This document shows positions 17,544-26,164 of a stretch of 64,000 bases of DNA, piece after piece; the first letter of the stretch is position 1, and each line of letters opens with the position of its first letter. The notes below the pieces were generated by a model. It was not told the DNA's origin and did not search any database. It worked only from the letters and a program-made list of their open reading frames with translations. The position numbers were made by a program, and so were the translations under genes. The stretch is from NCBI GenBank assembly GCA_031272075.1, contig JAISUK010000049.1, forward strand, positions 1-64,000, written 5' to 3'. This DNA comes from Dysgonamonadaceae bacterium. GTDB lineage: Bacteria > Bacteroidota > Bacteroidia > Bacteroidales > Azobacteroidaceae.

Positions 17544-18654
17544 GTTTCTTCCGGATTGCTTTGTCAAATACCGCCCAGTGAGCATCGGTCATTCGCCCAG
17601 GAGTAAAGAGACAAATGCCCGATGCGCCGCTTTCCATCGATCCATCGATCGCTTCTTCCATTTCCGAAGGCAACAAACCATGCCCTTCGGGGTCTTTGAT
17701 GTCGGCTTTGTTTTCCCAATCTCGGCAGATGAACAGCCCGCTGTAAACAGGCGCCTTGCCTGCCACGGCCTCTACTTCTTCCTTGGTGATGTCGCGTAGC
17801 CAGTCGGCTCCTTCAAGATAAAAATCGTTGTAATTCATCGGAAAAAAAGCATCGACATTCCATTTGTTCCACTCCTGGCGAACCAGCGCTTTCGCGAGTT
17901 CCGGTCCGGGGAAGACCGCCGCGCTGACTTTTTTTCCTTGTGCGTGGATCACGTCAGTTAATCGGTTGACTAAATTCGTTATCAGATCATAGCGGTATTG
18001 TTTCCATTCCTGGCAGGTCGACGGATCGTCGTACGCACGGATATCAATTCCCGAAGTTTCCTTAAATCCATTCACGCACGCATCGCAATAGCAATAATCG
18101 GCGACCGGATATTCTTCATCCATCACAAGTCCGTATTTTTCCCACAGCCCGCGAGGGAGGATAACATCCGGGAAACGGATAAAATCGAAATGGACATAAT
18201 CTACTTCCGGGATTTCGGCAATTTTTGTGTATATCTCAACAAGATAATTGTAAACTTCATCCTTGTTGGGGCATAAGAACTTGTAGCGCGGTACATAAGC
18301 TTGCACATCGTATGCCGAATCACCGTTGCGGTTGACAGCATACCAGGTGGAGTCGGCATCCTGCTTGCGCATGGTTACGTGCCAGGCGTGGTATTCCATT
18401 CCGTTGGCGTGAGCTGCTTTCGCGGCCATGGCGATCATTTCCGGATTATCGCCCGCACCGTTGCATATCCCGATGATTCCATGGCTTTTCAGCTTGGCAT
18501 ATTGAGCAGTCAGCGAATCGATGTTGCTATGCCGTCCGCTGTTTGTCCAGGCATAAACTTTTACTCCGGGAGCCTGGTCTTTTGTGCAAGACGCGAGGCA
18601 CAATCCCATTGTAAATAATACAATCAAAAACAGTTTGTTAAAGTTAATTTTCAT
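17536..18654 (-). CDS. TIM-barrel glycoside hydrolase-like lipoprotein (GHL10-like)
   Basis: Lipoprotein of 372 residues (CLASCTKD, Cys23). The body reads as a (beta/alpha)8 glycosidase-like barrel: VKVYAWTNSGR as strand 1, GMEYHAWHVTM, then VDYVHFDFIRFPDV carrying the Asp/Arg pair typical of GHL10 and related proteins, KVSAAVFPGPELAKAL, VDAFFPMNYNDFY and SGASGICLFTPGRM. A YCYCDACVNGFKE cysteine cluster near residue 190 may bind metal or form disulfides. No activity is established for this group, so the function is open; polysaccharide trimming outside the cell is inferred from the neighbours. Follows the sulfatase on the same strand with hairpin copy 2 in the 92-nt gap. Confidence 0.7.
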   Translation of the reverse strand: MKINFNKLFLIVLFTMGLCLASCTKDQAPGVKVYAWTNSGRHSNIDSLTAQYAKLKSHGIIGICNGAGDNPEMIAMAAKAAHANGMEYHAWHVTMRKQDADSTWYAVNRNGDSAYDVQAYVPRYKFLCPNKDEVYNYLVEIYTKIAEIPEVDYVHFDFIRFPDVILPRGLWEKYGLVMDEEYPVADYCYCDACVNGFKETSGIDIRAYDDPSTCQEWKQYRYDLITNLVNRLTDVIHAQGKKVSAAVFPGPELAKALVRQEWNKWNVDAFFPMNYNDFYLEGADWLRDITKEEVEAVAGKAPVYSGLFICRDWENKADIKDPEGHGLLPSEMEEAIDGSMESGASGICLFTPGRMTDAHWAVFDKAIRKKRN

Positions 18655-18676
18655 ACGTCAATAATTTTTTTTTTAA

Positions 18677-18743
18677 GGTCGTATGGAACTCGCATGTCAT
18701 TATTTTCATCAGCTTGGATGTTTGAAAATCATGCTCGTTTCAT
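18677..18743 (-). repeat. 61-nt hairpin leader element, copy 2
   Basis: Core at 18683-18743, read on the minus strand, beginning 3 nt after the sulfatase stop codon and ending 28 nt before the GHL start. Arms are identical to copy 1; it differs from the five-copy consensus only at core positions 32 and 39, both in loop regions. The tail ends in the context GACGTATGAAAATTAA, shared with copy 1 through the first codons of the next gene. Confidence 0.85.
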
Positions 18744-18746
18744 ACA

Positions 18747-20156
18747 TCAATAATAATTAAAGGGTTTACTAAGATTTGACAGCCGTATCGACTTATCGGA
18801 TTCATTGCTAGGATCGCGGACGGTTTCAGGTTTTTCCGAAAATTCCCAGCTGTGATATTCACGGATCAATTCGTCCAGTTTGTAGGGATATTTCGCCGAC
18901 AGGTTTTCTTTTTCAGAGACATCCATCTCCAAATTCGACAGGAACAACTTGTTTTCGGGAGCGGACAAGTCATGATTGCCGGGAGACGGATCGACAGGAT
19001 TCCCCACCAGTTTCCAATCGCCTTTCCTTACTGCCCATTGTTTGCCCATTTGCCAGTAAATCACATCATTTTCGTGTACATTTTTTCCTTCGCAAATCAG
19101 TGGTTTGAGGCTTTTCCCTTCGATGTCTTTCGGAAAATCAGCATTGCAGAAATCGGCAATCGTAGGAAGAATATCCATGCTGAGACATAGCTTGTTGCAT
19201 ATTTGATTTGTCGGAATCATTTTTTCCCAGCAGATGATGGCCGGAACCCGGATGCCGCCTTCAAACAGCGAAAATTTACCTCCTCGGTAAGGGCCTGAAT
19301 TGCCTCCACCGCCTCCTGTCCTTTCTTCGTAGGAATGTCCCTGGTCGGAAAGGAAAATGATAATCGTTTGTTCTCGGAGTTTCGCTTTGTCAAGAAAATC
19401 CAGCAGTTGTCCGATCCGTTCGTCGGTGGACGAAACAAATCCGGCATATTCGCGGCGGGGAGAAGCCAAATCGCGGTAATAATCCCGCCATTGCGCTGTC
19501 GGCTGAAGCGGATAATGAGGTGTATTGAAAGCAAAATAAAGAAAAAACGGTTCTTGGGAATGTGCTTTGATGAAGGAAGTGGCTTTTTCTACCATCAAAT
19601 CAGGATAATATCTGCCGTCGTAAAACACTTCTTCCCCATTTTCCCACAAGTCGTGGCGATTGGGGCCATCCCAGTAAAAAAAATGAGAATAATTATCGAT
19701 ACATCCACCCATATTCCCGAAAGAATAGTCAAAACCTTGTCCTAAGGGCATCGTTTCGGGCGAATAGCCGACATGCCATTTCCCCACATGTCCGGTGGCA
19801 TACCCCGCCTTTTTCATCACTTCCGCAATGGTGGTCTGTTCGGTAGGCATCCCCGGTTTTCCTTTCGCAGAGGAGGCCATGGTCGGCAGCCCCGCTTTCT
19901 GCGGCGTCTTTCCGGTCAGGATACACGCCCTGGAAGGAGAGCTGATGGCAGAACCCGCATAAAATTGGGTGAAGCGGACTCCTTCGGTTGCCAGCTTGTC
20001 CAGATTCGGCGTTTTTAGATCTTTGGCGCCATAGCAATTGAGGTCAATGCTTCCCTGGTCGTCGGTTAGAATCAGGATAACATTGGGCTTTGTCTGCGCG
20101 AACAGAGACAAGGGAACGAGGCCAAGCCCGAATAATGTTGAAAATTTAATGTTCAT
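18747..20156 (-). CDS. Serine-type family S1 sulfatase, secreted
   Basis: Exported sulfatase of 469 residues with a signal peptide (LGLVPLSLFAQ). The S1 alkaline-phosphatase fold shows the metal ligands DD at 32-33 (ILILTDDQGS), the formylglycine signature S72-S-P-S-R76 (SSPSRACILTGKTPQ), GHVGKWHVG near 125, and IIFLSDQGHS with the late Asp/His ligands. Because the active residue is Ser, not Cys, maturation needs the radical-SAM anaerobic sulfatase-maturating enzyme, which is not encoded in this window. It removes sulfate esters from glycans; which one is unknown, though GH20 across the divergent promoter would suit sulfated N-acetylhexosamine. First gene of a two-gene run with the GHL lipoprotein. 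Confidence 0.92.
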   Translation of the reverse strand: MNIKFSTLFGLGLVPLSLFAQTKPNVILILTDDQGSIDLNCYGAKDLKTPNLDKLATEGVRFTQFYAGSAISSPSRACILTGKTPQKAGLPTMASSAKGKPGMPTEQTTIAEVMKKAGYATGHVGKWHVGYSPETMPLGQGFDYSFGNMGGCIDNYSHFFYWDGPNRHDLWENGEEVFYDGRYYPDLMVEKATSFIKAHSQEPFFLYFAFNTPHYPLQPTAQWRDYYRDLASPRREYAGFVSSTDERIGQLLDFLDKAKLREQTIIIFLSDQGHSYEERTGGGGGNSGPYRGGKFSLFEGGIRVPAIICWEKMIPTNQICNKLCLSMDILPTIADFCNADFPKDIEGKSLKPLICEGKNVHENDVIYWQMGKQWAVRKGDWKLVGNPVDPSPGNHDLSAPENKLFLSNLEMDVSEKENLSAKYPYKLDELIREYHSWEFSEKPETVRDPSNESDKSIRLSNLSKPFNYY

Positions 20157-20216
20157 ATTCTATCTATGATTTAACTCACACACTTCATTGATAACCGAAG
20201 CGCTATGAAATTCTCG

Positions 20217-20224
20217 CAAATTTA
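20217..20224 (-). promoter_or_regulatory. Bacteroidetes -7 box TAAATTTG for the sulfatase
   Basis: Minus strand TAAATTTG, 60 nt before the sulfatase ATG, back to back with the plus-strand box at 20271. Confidence 0.5.
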
Positions 20225-20270
20225 GCATATAATCTTCAATTTATTCACAAGCAGATAAAAAAAAAGTTTG

Positions 20271-20278
20271 TACTTTTG
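20271..20278 (+). promoter_or_regulatory. Bacteroidetes -7 box TACTTTTG for GH20
   Basis: TACTTTTG matches TAnnTTTG and lies only 4 nt before hairpin copy 3, so the hairpin would sit at the very 5' end of the GH20 transcript. Confidence 0.55.
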
Positions 20279-20282
20279 GGCA

Positions 20283-20349
20283 ATGAAACGAGCATGATTT
20301 GCAAACATCCGAGTAGATGACAATAATGACATGCGAGTTTCATGCGACC
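20283..20349 (+). repeat. 61-nt hairpin leader element, copy 3
   Basis: Core at 20283-20343. The right arm ends GTTTCAT instead of GTTCCAT, which restores a full Watson-Crick match to ATGAAAC in the left arm (core positions 4 and 58). Three loop or inner-stem positions also differ from consensus. A 23-nt A/T tail follows to the ATG at 20373. Confidence 0.87.
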
Positions 20350-20372
20350 TTTTAAAAAATAATTATTGAAGT

Positions 20373-22919
20373 ATGAATTACAAAGTACAAAAACGCAAAA
20401 GTAAATTTATCATGAGACCTCTAATTTATATAGTTGGAATTGCATTGTTGCTTCCGATGTGTACAAACAAAAGCAACGACAACCACAAGCCTTTTTCACT
20501 GATCTGGGAAATGGGGAAAAACGGCATCGAACGCGGTTATTACGAGAGCACGTTTTATCTCGTAAACAATACCAACGACACATTGGCAGGCAATTGGGTC
20601 ATCTATCTCTGCCAACACCCCGGAAGTGTAAAACCGAATCCGGAAGCTCCCGCCATCCTGGAAGTAATCAACGGCACCTACTTTAAAATCTATCCGTCTT
20701 CGCATTATCTTCCTGTTGCACCGGGCGATACATTGCCGATGTCTTTCCTGTGCAGGGGCGGCATTATTAAACAATCGGACGCCCCCGAAGGCGCGTACTG
20801 CGTGATGCTGGATGCGGACGGCAACGAATCCGCCCCGTGTACGATTGATATCGAAGTGAAGCCGTTTACGCATGATTACCAATGGTCGAGGGAATGGATG
20901 CACGAATTGCCATACCCTGACGGCAACTATGTGTATGACCGCAATGCGGTTTTTTCGGAAAAGCCGACATTGAAATCGACCGACCTGTTTCCGTCGCTGA
21001 AATCCGTACAGGAGAACGGGGGTGCATTTTCCTTTACGAAAGAAGTGCGAGTGCAATCTGATTCTGTATTCGCCAATGAAGCGAGTCTGCTGAAAGAAAA
21101 ACTCGGCCAAATGTATGACTGTATAATTATGGAAAACGCGCCGGTTGAAATTCTCCTGCGACAAGCATCATTTCCCGTAGCAAACGACGAATATTACCAA
21201 ATGGAACTCGCCGACGGACGGATCGAAATCAAAGGCAACACCCCACATGCCATCTTCAATGGAACACAGACATTGCTGGCCATGCTCGGCAACAACACTT
21301 TGCCCTGCGCATTGCCCAATGTCGGCATTACCGATTATCCCGATTTATTTTACCGCGGAATCATGCTCGACGTCGCCCGCAATTTTACTTCCAAAGCGCA
21401 TGTCATGCAATTGATCGATCTGCTCGCTTCCTATAAAATCAATGTGTTGCATTTCCATATTGCGGACGATGAAGGCTGGCGTGTTGAAATTCCCGGATTG
21501 GAAGAACTGACTGCCGTCGGCTCCCGCAGGGGACATACGCACGACGAAAACGACTGTCTGATCCCCGCATATTGTGGCGGCTGGGATCCAAACGATCCCC
21601 AATCTACCGCGAATGGTTATTACACACGCGACGAATTTATTGAGTTATTGCAATACGCGCAGGCGCATCATGTGAAAGTGATCCCGGAAATCGATATGCC
21701 GGGACATTCCCGCGCTGCCATCAAAGCGATGAACAACCGTTACCGCAAATACATCCACTCGGATGAACCGAAAGCGGAAGAATTCCTGTTGATTGATTTC
21801 GCCGACACTTCGCGTTACGTGTCGGCACAGTGCTATACCGACAATGTAATCAATGTGGCGCTTCCGGGAGTTTACCGTTTTGTCAAGAAAGTGGTAGACG
21901 AGATAAGCGCCATGTATCATGATGCCGGAGTGCCGTTGACCATCCTGCACCTGGGCGGAGATGAAGTCCCCCGTGGTGCATGGACAGGCTCGGAAATTGC
22001 TAATCAATTCATGAAGGAAAAAGGATTCCGCGAAATCCGTGAATTGAAAGATTATTTTATCTCGCAAGTCGTTTCTATTCTGTCAGAAAAAAACATCCAA
22101 CTGGCAGGCTGGCAGGAGGTCGGATTGTTGCCCGACGAAACTCCCAATCCGAAATTTGCCGGGAAAAACATCCTAAGCTATTGTTGGAATACCGTTCCCG
22201 AATGGAATGGCGACCAAGTTCCCTATCGTTTGGCCAATGCGGGATACCCGATTGTGCTGTGCAATGTAACAAACCTTTATTTCGACATGTCGTACAGCAA
22301 GCATCCGGCAGAACCCGGCCTCTATTGGGGCGGTTTTGTCAATGAATACAACCCTTTCAATGTGGTGCCTTACGAGATCTACAAATCCATACGCTACAAT
22401 TTGGCCGGCGATTCTGTCGATATCCTTCGGCGATCGCAAGAACGACTGGCTTTGTCTGCCGACAGACGCAATGAAATAGTAGGCATACAAGCCCAATTGT
22501 GGGCGGAAACCATTCGCGATTTCGACCGGATCACCTATTATATCTTTCCTAAACTTTTCGGTCTGACGGAAAGAGCCTGGAACGCTTTCCCCGTTTGGGC
22601 AGATGATCCTTACGGCGAATTATACGACCGCGACCTGCAAATATACAATGCCAAGATTGCGCAACGCGAACTGCCCCGATTGGCTGCTCAACAGGTTACT
22701 TTCAGGGTGGCGCAACCGGGAATAAAGCTGATAGACGGCTATTTATACGCCAATTCTACCATCCCCGATGCGGAAATTCGTTATACCATCGATGGCTCTG
22801 AACCCAATAAAAAATCGATTTTGTGGACATCGCCGATCGCCTGTACTGCAAAATTGATCAAGGCAAAATCTTTTTATTGCGGAAGAGAAAGTGTAACAAC
22901 CTTATTAAAACCACTCTAA
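20373..22919 (+). CDS. GH20 beta-N-acetylhexosaminidase, exported
   Basis: Exported glycosidase of 848 residues; a second ATG at 20412 gives a cleaner lipoprotein signal (MRPLIYIVGIALLLPMC). The ATG at 20373 keeps the fixed distance to the hairpin element. Order: CHB-HEX-like N-terminal domain (NDTLAGNWVIYLCQHPGSV), GH20b domain (ADGRIEIKGNTPHAIFNGTQ), GH20 barrel starting YRGIMLDVARNF with the catalytic pair D530-E531 in ILHLGGDEVPRGAW, and a C-terminal domain with PDAEIRYTIDGSEP. The Asp polarises the substrate acetamido group and the Glu is the acid. Removes terminal GlcNAc or GalNAc from glycans. Divergent from the sulfatase. An imperfect hairpin (22907-22953) after the stop may terminate transcription. 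Confidence 0.92.
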   Translation: MNYKVQKRKSKFIMRPLIYIVGIALLLPMCTNKSNDNHKPFSLIWEMGKNGIERGYYESTFYLVNNTNDTLAGNWVIYLCQHPGSVKPNPEAPAILEVINGTYFKIYPSSHYLPVAPGDTLPMSFLCRGGIIKQSDAPEGAYCVMLDADGNESAPCTIDIEVKPFTHDYQWSREWMHELPYPDGNYVYDRNAVFSEKPTLKSTDLFPSLKSVQENGGAFSFTKEVRVQSDSVFANEASLLKEKLGQMYDCIIMENAPVEILLRQASFPVANDEYYQMELADGRIEIKGNTPHAIFNGTQTLLAMLGNNTLPCALPNVGITDYPDLFYRGIMLDVARNFTSKAHVMQLIDLLASYKINVLHFHIADDEGWRVEIPGLEELTAVGSRRGHTHDENDCLIPAYCGGWDPNDPQSTANGYYTRDEFIELLQYAQAHHVKVIPEIDMPGHSRAAIKAMNNRYRKYIHSDEPKAEEFLLIDFADTSRYVSAQCYTDNVINVALPGVYRFVKKVVDEISAMYHDAGVPLTILHLGGDEVPRGAWTGSEIANQFMKEKGFREIRELKDYFISQVVSILSEKNIQLAGWQEVGLLPDETPNPKFAGKNILSYCWNTVPEWNGDQVPYRLANAGYPIVLCNVTNLYFDMSYSKHPAEPGLYWGGFVNEYNPFNVVPYEIYKSIRYNLAGDSVDILRRSQERLALSADRRNEIVGIQAQLWAETIRDFDRITYYIFPKLFGLTERAWNAFPVWADDPYGELYDRDLQIYNAKIAQRELPRLAAQQVTFRVAQPGIKLIDGYLYANSTIPDAEIRYTIDGSEPNKKSILWTSPIACTAKLIKAKSFYCGRESVTTLLKPL

Positions 22920-22994
22920 AGGGATTTATATGCCTTTTTGGAGAGGGTTTTGAAAAATATTTTCTGTATTTATAAGAAAATGTTTAAAATATTT

Positions 22995-23024
22995 TTTGTT
23001 TATAATTTTTTTTATTTACATTTG
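22995..23024 (+). promoter_or_regulatory. Promoter: -33 TTTG and -7 TACATTTG
   Basis: TTTG at 22995-22998 and TACATTTG at 23017-23024, separated by 18 nt, one of the best matches in the window to the Bacteroidetes sigma-ABfr promoter. Serves the gene starting at 23094. Confidence 0.65.
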
Positions 23025-23093
23025 CGGCTATAATTAAAAATGTATCGAACATTGCCAGACAAAATTTACACATCAGACAATAATTATAGCATC

Positions 23094-25790
23094 ATGAAAA
23101 AAAATCAAAAAACAGGATCTGTATCACAGATTGGATTATGTTTATTGTTTCTTGGCATGAGCATAGTTTCTTATGCTCAAACCGAGTACAAAACATTCAC
23201 AGGAAAAGAGATTGTACTTGCAGGTAGCGGAACTAACGATAACTGCAAAGTGTTTGAATGGTTCACCGATGGTGGAGCAATTGAGTATGGGGAGGGGACA
23301 AACAGCATCACGCTGGTGTACACTACCCCAGGGACTAAATCCCCGAGACTGAAATACCGATTGAACGGCGTTCTCAAGAATGATCTGTTCACGGTTACGG
23401 TTTACGAAAAACCGACTTTCGATGCGATTCTATACAAAGAAATCTGCTCGGGAGAAGCGTTTCAGCCGGAAATTCCGACCATCCAAGGAGATTACGACCC
23501 CGAAAGCCTGCAATGGTGGCTGGACGGGAATGCCATTCAAAGCGGCGACGTATTAACCTTCGCCGATAACGGAAAGTTCTTGCAGTGTTCTGTCGAAACG
23601 CCTGTAGGCAAGGTTTACAGCGACGGACTATCCATTCAGGTCAAAGATCGCCCGACCATCCTTGCAATCAAAGGATTGCCCGTTTCTCCGGTGTCGCAAG
23701 ATGAAATTCATCTTTCCGTTGACGTCAATGACAACGGTTCCGCCATTACAAAATATGTCTGGAAAGTGGCGGACAACATTGTCAGTGAGGGGTCAGATGA
23801 ATTGGTCTACCAGGTACAGGCGGCAGACAGGGGAAAAATTGTTTCGATAGAAACGACCAACGGTTGTGGAAGCACTGCCTCTACCCACCGCATCTCGTCG
23901 GAAACGATTCAAACAGCCGTCAATAAAGCGCTCCCGGCTACCGTTCCGGTTCCGGAATCGTTCATCGTAGCCGATTTCGATGCCGAAAAGGACGACCACA
24001 CACTCCCCGACAGTTATTGGACAAGTAAATACAATAAGTTTTATACCAGCAGAACCAATACTTACAAGGTTGGGTCGAAAGTCTGGTTTGATTACAACAA
24101 GACCCGGAACGGATGGGTTCCATCGCAAACCGGTTACGGCAGTGAATTTACCGTATATAAATCGCCCATGTATTTTGATGATATTTCCCGTGACAACAAT
24201 ACAACGATCTTGTTGGATTATACCGATACTTACGTGATCGACGTGAGTACGGATGAAAATCGGGTGTTCCAATTTTTCAAAAATTCGGACGGATTTAGTT
24301 CGGGATGTAAAATCTTCGGGCTGAAGGCCGTAACCAATGGCGTTGTGGATGACAGCAAGAAACCGACAATCATTTTCAATTCTCCCGACGTCAAAAACGT
24401 ATTGCCTACAGCGATGCGCATCCAATCCGTCGCCAATTGCGTCATCGAAAACGTCAAATTCGATGGGAACGACCGGACTTTCTATAACTACGGCATCATT
24501 GTCATAGACGGCGAAACCGGATTACAAAACAACGATTATTTGATAATGAAAGACATCAATATCGCACGGTTTAAGAATACTGTCATCGCCGCAAGGCCTC
24601 GCGCTGTCATCGCCTTTATTGCACTGAACCGCAGAAAAACAACCGATCCGCTCTACGTCAAAAATCATCGGTATGTGATCGACATGAAGGTCGAATCCAG
24701 TTGTGAAGCAGTAGAGGGCTCCGGTACGGGCATCAATTCCGCTCTGTATGTATATGGGAGTGACAATATTTTCTTCAATCGCTTAACCGTAGCGATCGGC
24801 ATTGACCATTTCGATGACGCCCTGATCATCGGATCGGGCGGCTACGAATCAGAGTTGGTCGATTCACGTAATGTAATATTCAAAGACTTGGTGTCGGCGG
24901 TCGATAAGATTCGATTGACCAACACCTACGGACACCGTCACATTGTGATTCCCGAAAAATACCGCTATTACCGCTTTACGCCGAAAGCAAACTTTTCGAT
25001 GGAAGCGTTTGCAGTGGAACCTCAATTTGTAGATACGGCAATTCTTTATGACCGAAAAATAGGCTATTACATTGTTCCTAATACCTTGGCTACTTCCAAT
25101 TTTGAAGCTTTGCGTGACATGTACAAGGCCTACCTGGATCCAAAAACCGGTCCTGAAACCGTCAAGGGCTGTCCGTTGCCGAATATCCTCTTGCTTATGG
25201 ATTCGGATCATCCGACCGTCGAAGGATTTACTGTTCCCGATCTGGGGATAGGAAATGTTCCGGTGAATATTGTTGCCGTTGATTACAACGATTACCATCT
25301 TGGCGCACAGCAAGATCCGAAAAAATCATGGCTTTACAATTCGGAAACCCCAATCGTCTTTGAAAAAGCAAACAGCGATCAGAAAATCAGCCTCTACAAT
25401 GTGGATTTTTCCCAATCGAACTATTCTATCGATGATCCTTTGGAAAATACCCAATCCGGATCGTACTATAACTGCTTGATAAACAAACACGTAGAATCCA
25501 ATTCCAGCCTCGATCAATTGACGATCGAAACCCTGTTGCTGGCTTTAGATAAAGTGGACAACGGCGATGTGGAAATTTCTTCCGTCAACAACCAGTTGGA
25601 AATCAGCAGCGCTGCCGATCCGATCCAGCAAGTGGATTGCTATGACCTGCAAGGCCGTTTAATAGCGACCAAGGCCAACATCAATCTGCCTGCCTGCACG
25701 CTCACAGTTCCTGCCGCCAATGGCGTGGTTATCGTGAAAGTCAGAACTGCGACACAAACAGTGGCCAGAAAGTTGAGAGTCAGTGATTAG
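23094..25790 (+). CDS. Large secreted beta-helix-like protein of unknown function with T9SS-type C-terminus
   Basis: I do not recognise a named family. 898 residues from the ATG at 23094, which starts a signal peptide (IGLCLLFLGMSIVSYAQ); the frame opens at 23040. Residues about 20-280 look like two or three Ig/PKD-like modules (CKVFEWFTDGGAIEYGEGTN, ITKYVWKVADNIVSEGSDEL). The middle part, about 420-640, has short repeated beta turns as in a right-handed parallel beta-helix (VANCVIENVKFDGNDRTFYN, YLIMKDINIARFKNTVIAA, VYGSDNIFFNRLTVAIG). The last 75 residues (CYDLQGRLIATKANINLP, ending ARKLRVSD) resemble a type A type IX secretion sorting domain. A polysaccharide-binding or lyase-like role is possible because beta-helix enzymes are common in such islands. 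It stands alone with its own promoter. Confidence 0.6.
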   Translation: MKKNQKTGSVSQIGLCLLFLGMSIVSYAQTEYKTFTGKEIVLAGSGTNDNCKVFEWFTDGGAIEYGEGTNSITLVYTTPGTKSPRLKYRLNGVLKNDLFTVTVYEKPTFDAILYKEICSGEAFQPEIPTIQGDYDPESLQWWLDGNAIQSGDVLTFADNGKFLQCSVETPVGKVYSDGLSIQVKDRPTILAIKGLPVSPVSQDEIHLSVDVNDNGSAITKYVWKVADNIVSEGSDELVYQVQAADRGKIVSIETTNGCGSTASTHRISSETIQTAVNKALPATVPVPESFIVADFDAEKDDHTLPDSYWTSKYNKFYTSRTNTYKVGSKVWFDYNKTRNGWVPSQTGYGSEFTVYKSPMYFDDISRDNNTTILLDYTDTYVIDVSTDENRVFQFFKNSDGFSSGCKIFGLKAVTNGVVDDSKKPTIIFNSPDVKNVLPTAMRIQSVANCVIENVKFDGNDRTFYNYGIIVIDGETGLQNNDYLIMKDINIARFKNTVIAARPRAVIAFIALNRRKTTDPLYVKNHRYVIDMKVESSCEAVEGSGTGINSALYVYGSDNIFFNRLTVAIGIDHFDDALIIGSGGYESELVDSRNVIFKDLVSAVDKIRLTNTYGHRHIVIPEKYRYYRFTPKANFSMEAFAVEPQFVDTAILYDRKIGYYIVPNTLATSNFEALRDMYKAYLDPKTGPETVKGCPLPNILLLMDSDHPTVEGFTVPDLGIGNVPVNIVAVDYNDYHLGAQQDPKKSWLYNSETPIVFEKANSDQKISLYNVDFSQSNYSIDDPLENTQSGSYYNCLINKHVESNSSLDQLTIETLLLALDKVDNGDVEISSVNNQLEISSAADPIQQVDCYDLQGRLIATKANINLPACTLTVPAANGVVIVKVRTATQTVARKLRVSD

Positions 25791-25813
25791 TGGTTAGTAC
25801 TCGTATTAAAAAA

Positions 25814-25850
25814 AAATCGCCTGGGTTTGCATTGCAAATTCAGGCGATTT
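25814..25850. terminator. Rho-independent terminator, probably bidirectional
   Basis: Ten-bp stem AAATCGCCTG / CAGGCGATTT (25814-25823 with 25841-25850), with an inner TTTGC/GCAAA stem in the loop. On the minus strand it is followed by a run of nine T. It can end the plus-strand gene and any read-through from tRNA-Lys. Confidence 0.75.
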
Positions 25851-25884
25851 AATATTCTGATTGATGACGAAGCAGCACGGCTTA

Positions 25885-25914
25885 AAAACAACAAAACCGA
25901 CTGCAAGAGTCGGT
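25885..25914 (-). terminator. Terminator of the tRNA-Lys transcript
   Basis: Minus strand stem ACCGACT / AGTCGGT (25896-25902 with 25908-25914), 7 nt after the tRNA 3' end, followed by a T-rich stretch. Confidence 0.7.
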
Positions 25915-25921
25915 CGGTTTG

Positions 25922-25994
25922 TGATCCATCTGGGGCTCGAACCCAGGACCCCATCCTTAAAAGGGATGTGCTCTACCTGCTGAGCTAATGAATC
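25922..25994 (-). tRNA. tRNA-Lys (anticodon TTT)
   Basis: 73 nt. Acceptor GATTCAT pairs with ATGGATC (one G-T), D arm with AGCTCAGCAGGTAGAGC, anticodon arm CATCC-CTTTTAA-GGATG giving anticodon TTT, T arm with GGTTCGAGCCC, discriminator A. CCA is not encoded, as expected for Bacteroidetes. Promoter and terminator flank it. Confidence 0.93.
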
Positions 25995-26014
25995 GCTTTT
26001 CTTTTTTGCGACTG

Positions 26015-26046
26015 CAAAGGTAATACTAATATTCTATTTTACCAAA
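26015..26046 (-). promoter_or_regulatory. Promoter of tRNA-Lys: TTTG-N20-TACCTTTG
   Basis: On the minus strand TTTG (26043-26046) and TACCTTTG (26015-26022) are 20 nt apart; the -7 box ends 20 nt before the mature tRNA. Confidence 0.65.
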
Positions 26047-26094
26047 TATTTGCGACTTTTATTTGGAAAATTATTTTATTATCAGGGGTTTCCA

Positions 26095-26124
26095 TTGGCG
26101 AATAAAAACAATTTAATACATTTG
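26095..26124 (+). promoter_or_regulatory. Promoter of dacB: TTG-N19-TACATTTG
   Basis: TTG at 26095-26097 and TACATTTG at 26117-26124 with the ideal 19-nt spacing, 40 nt upstream of the dacB ATG. Confidence 0.65.
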
Positions 26125-26164
26125 TAAGCACAGTTTAGATTCTAATTTCAATGGGTAATTACGT

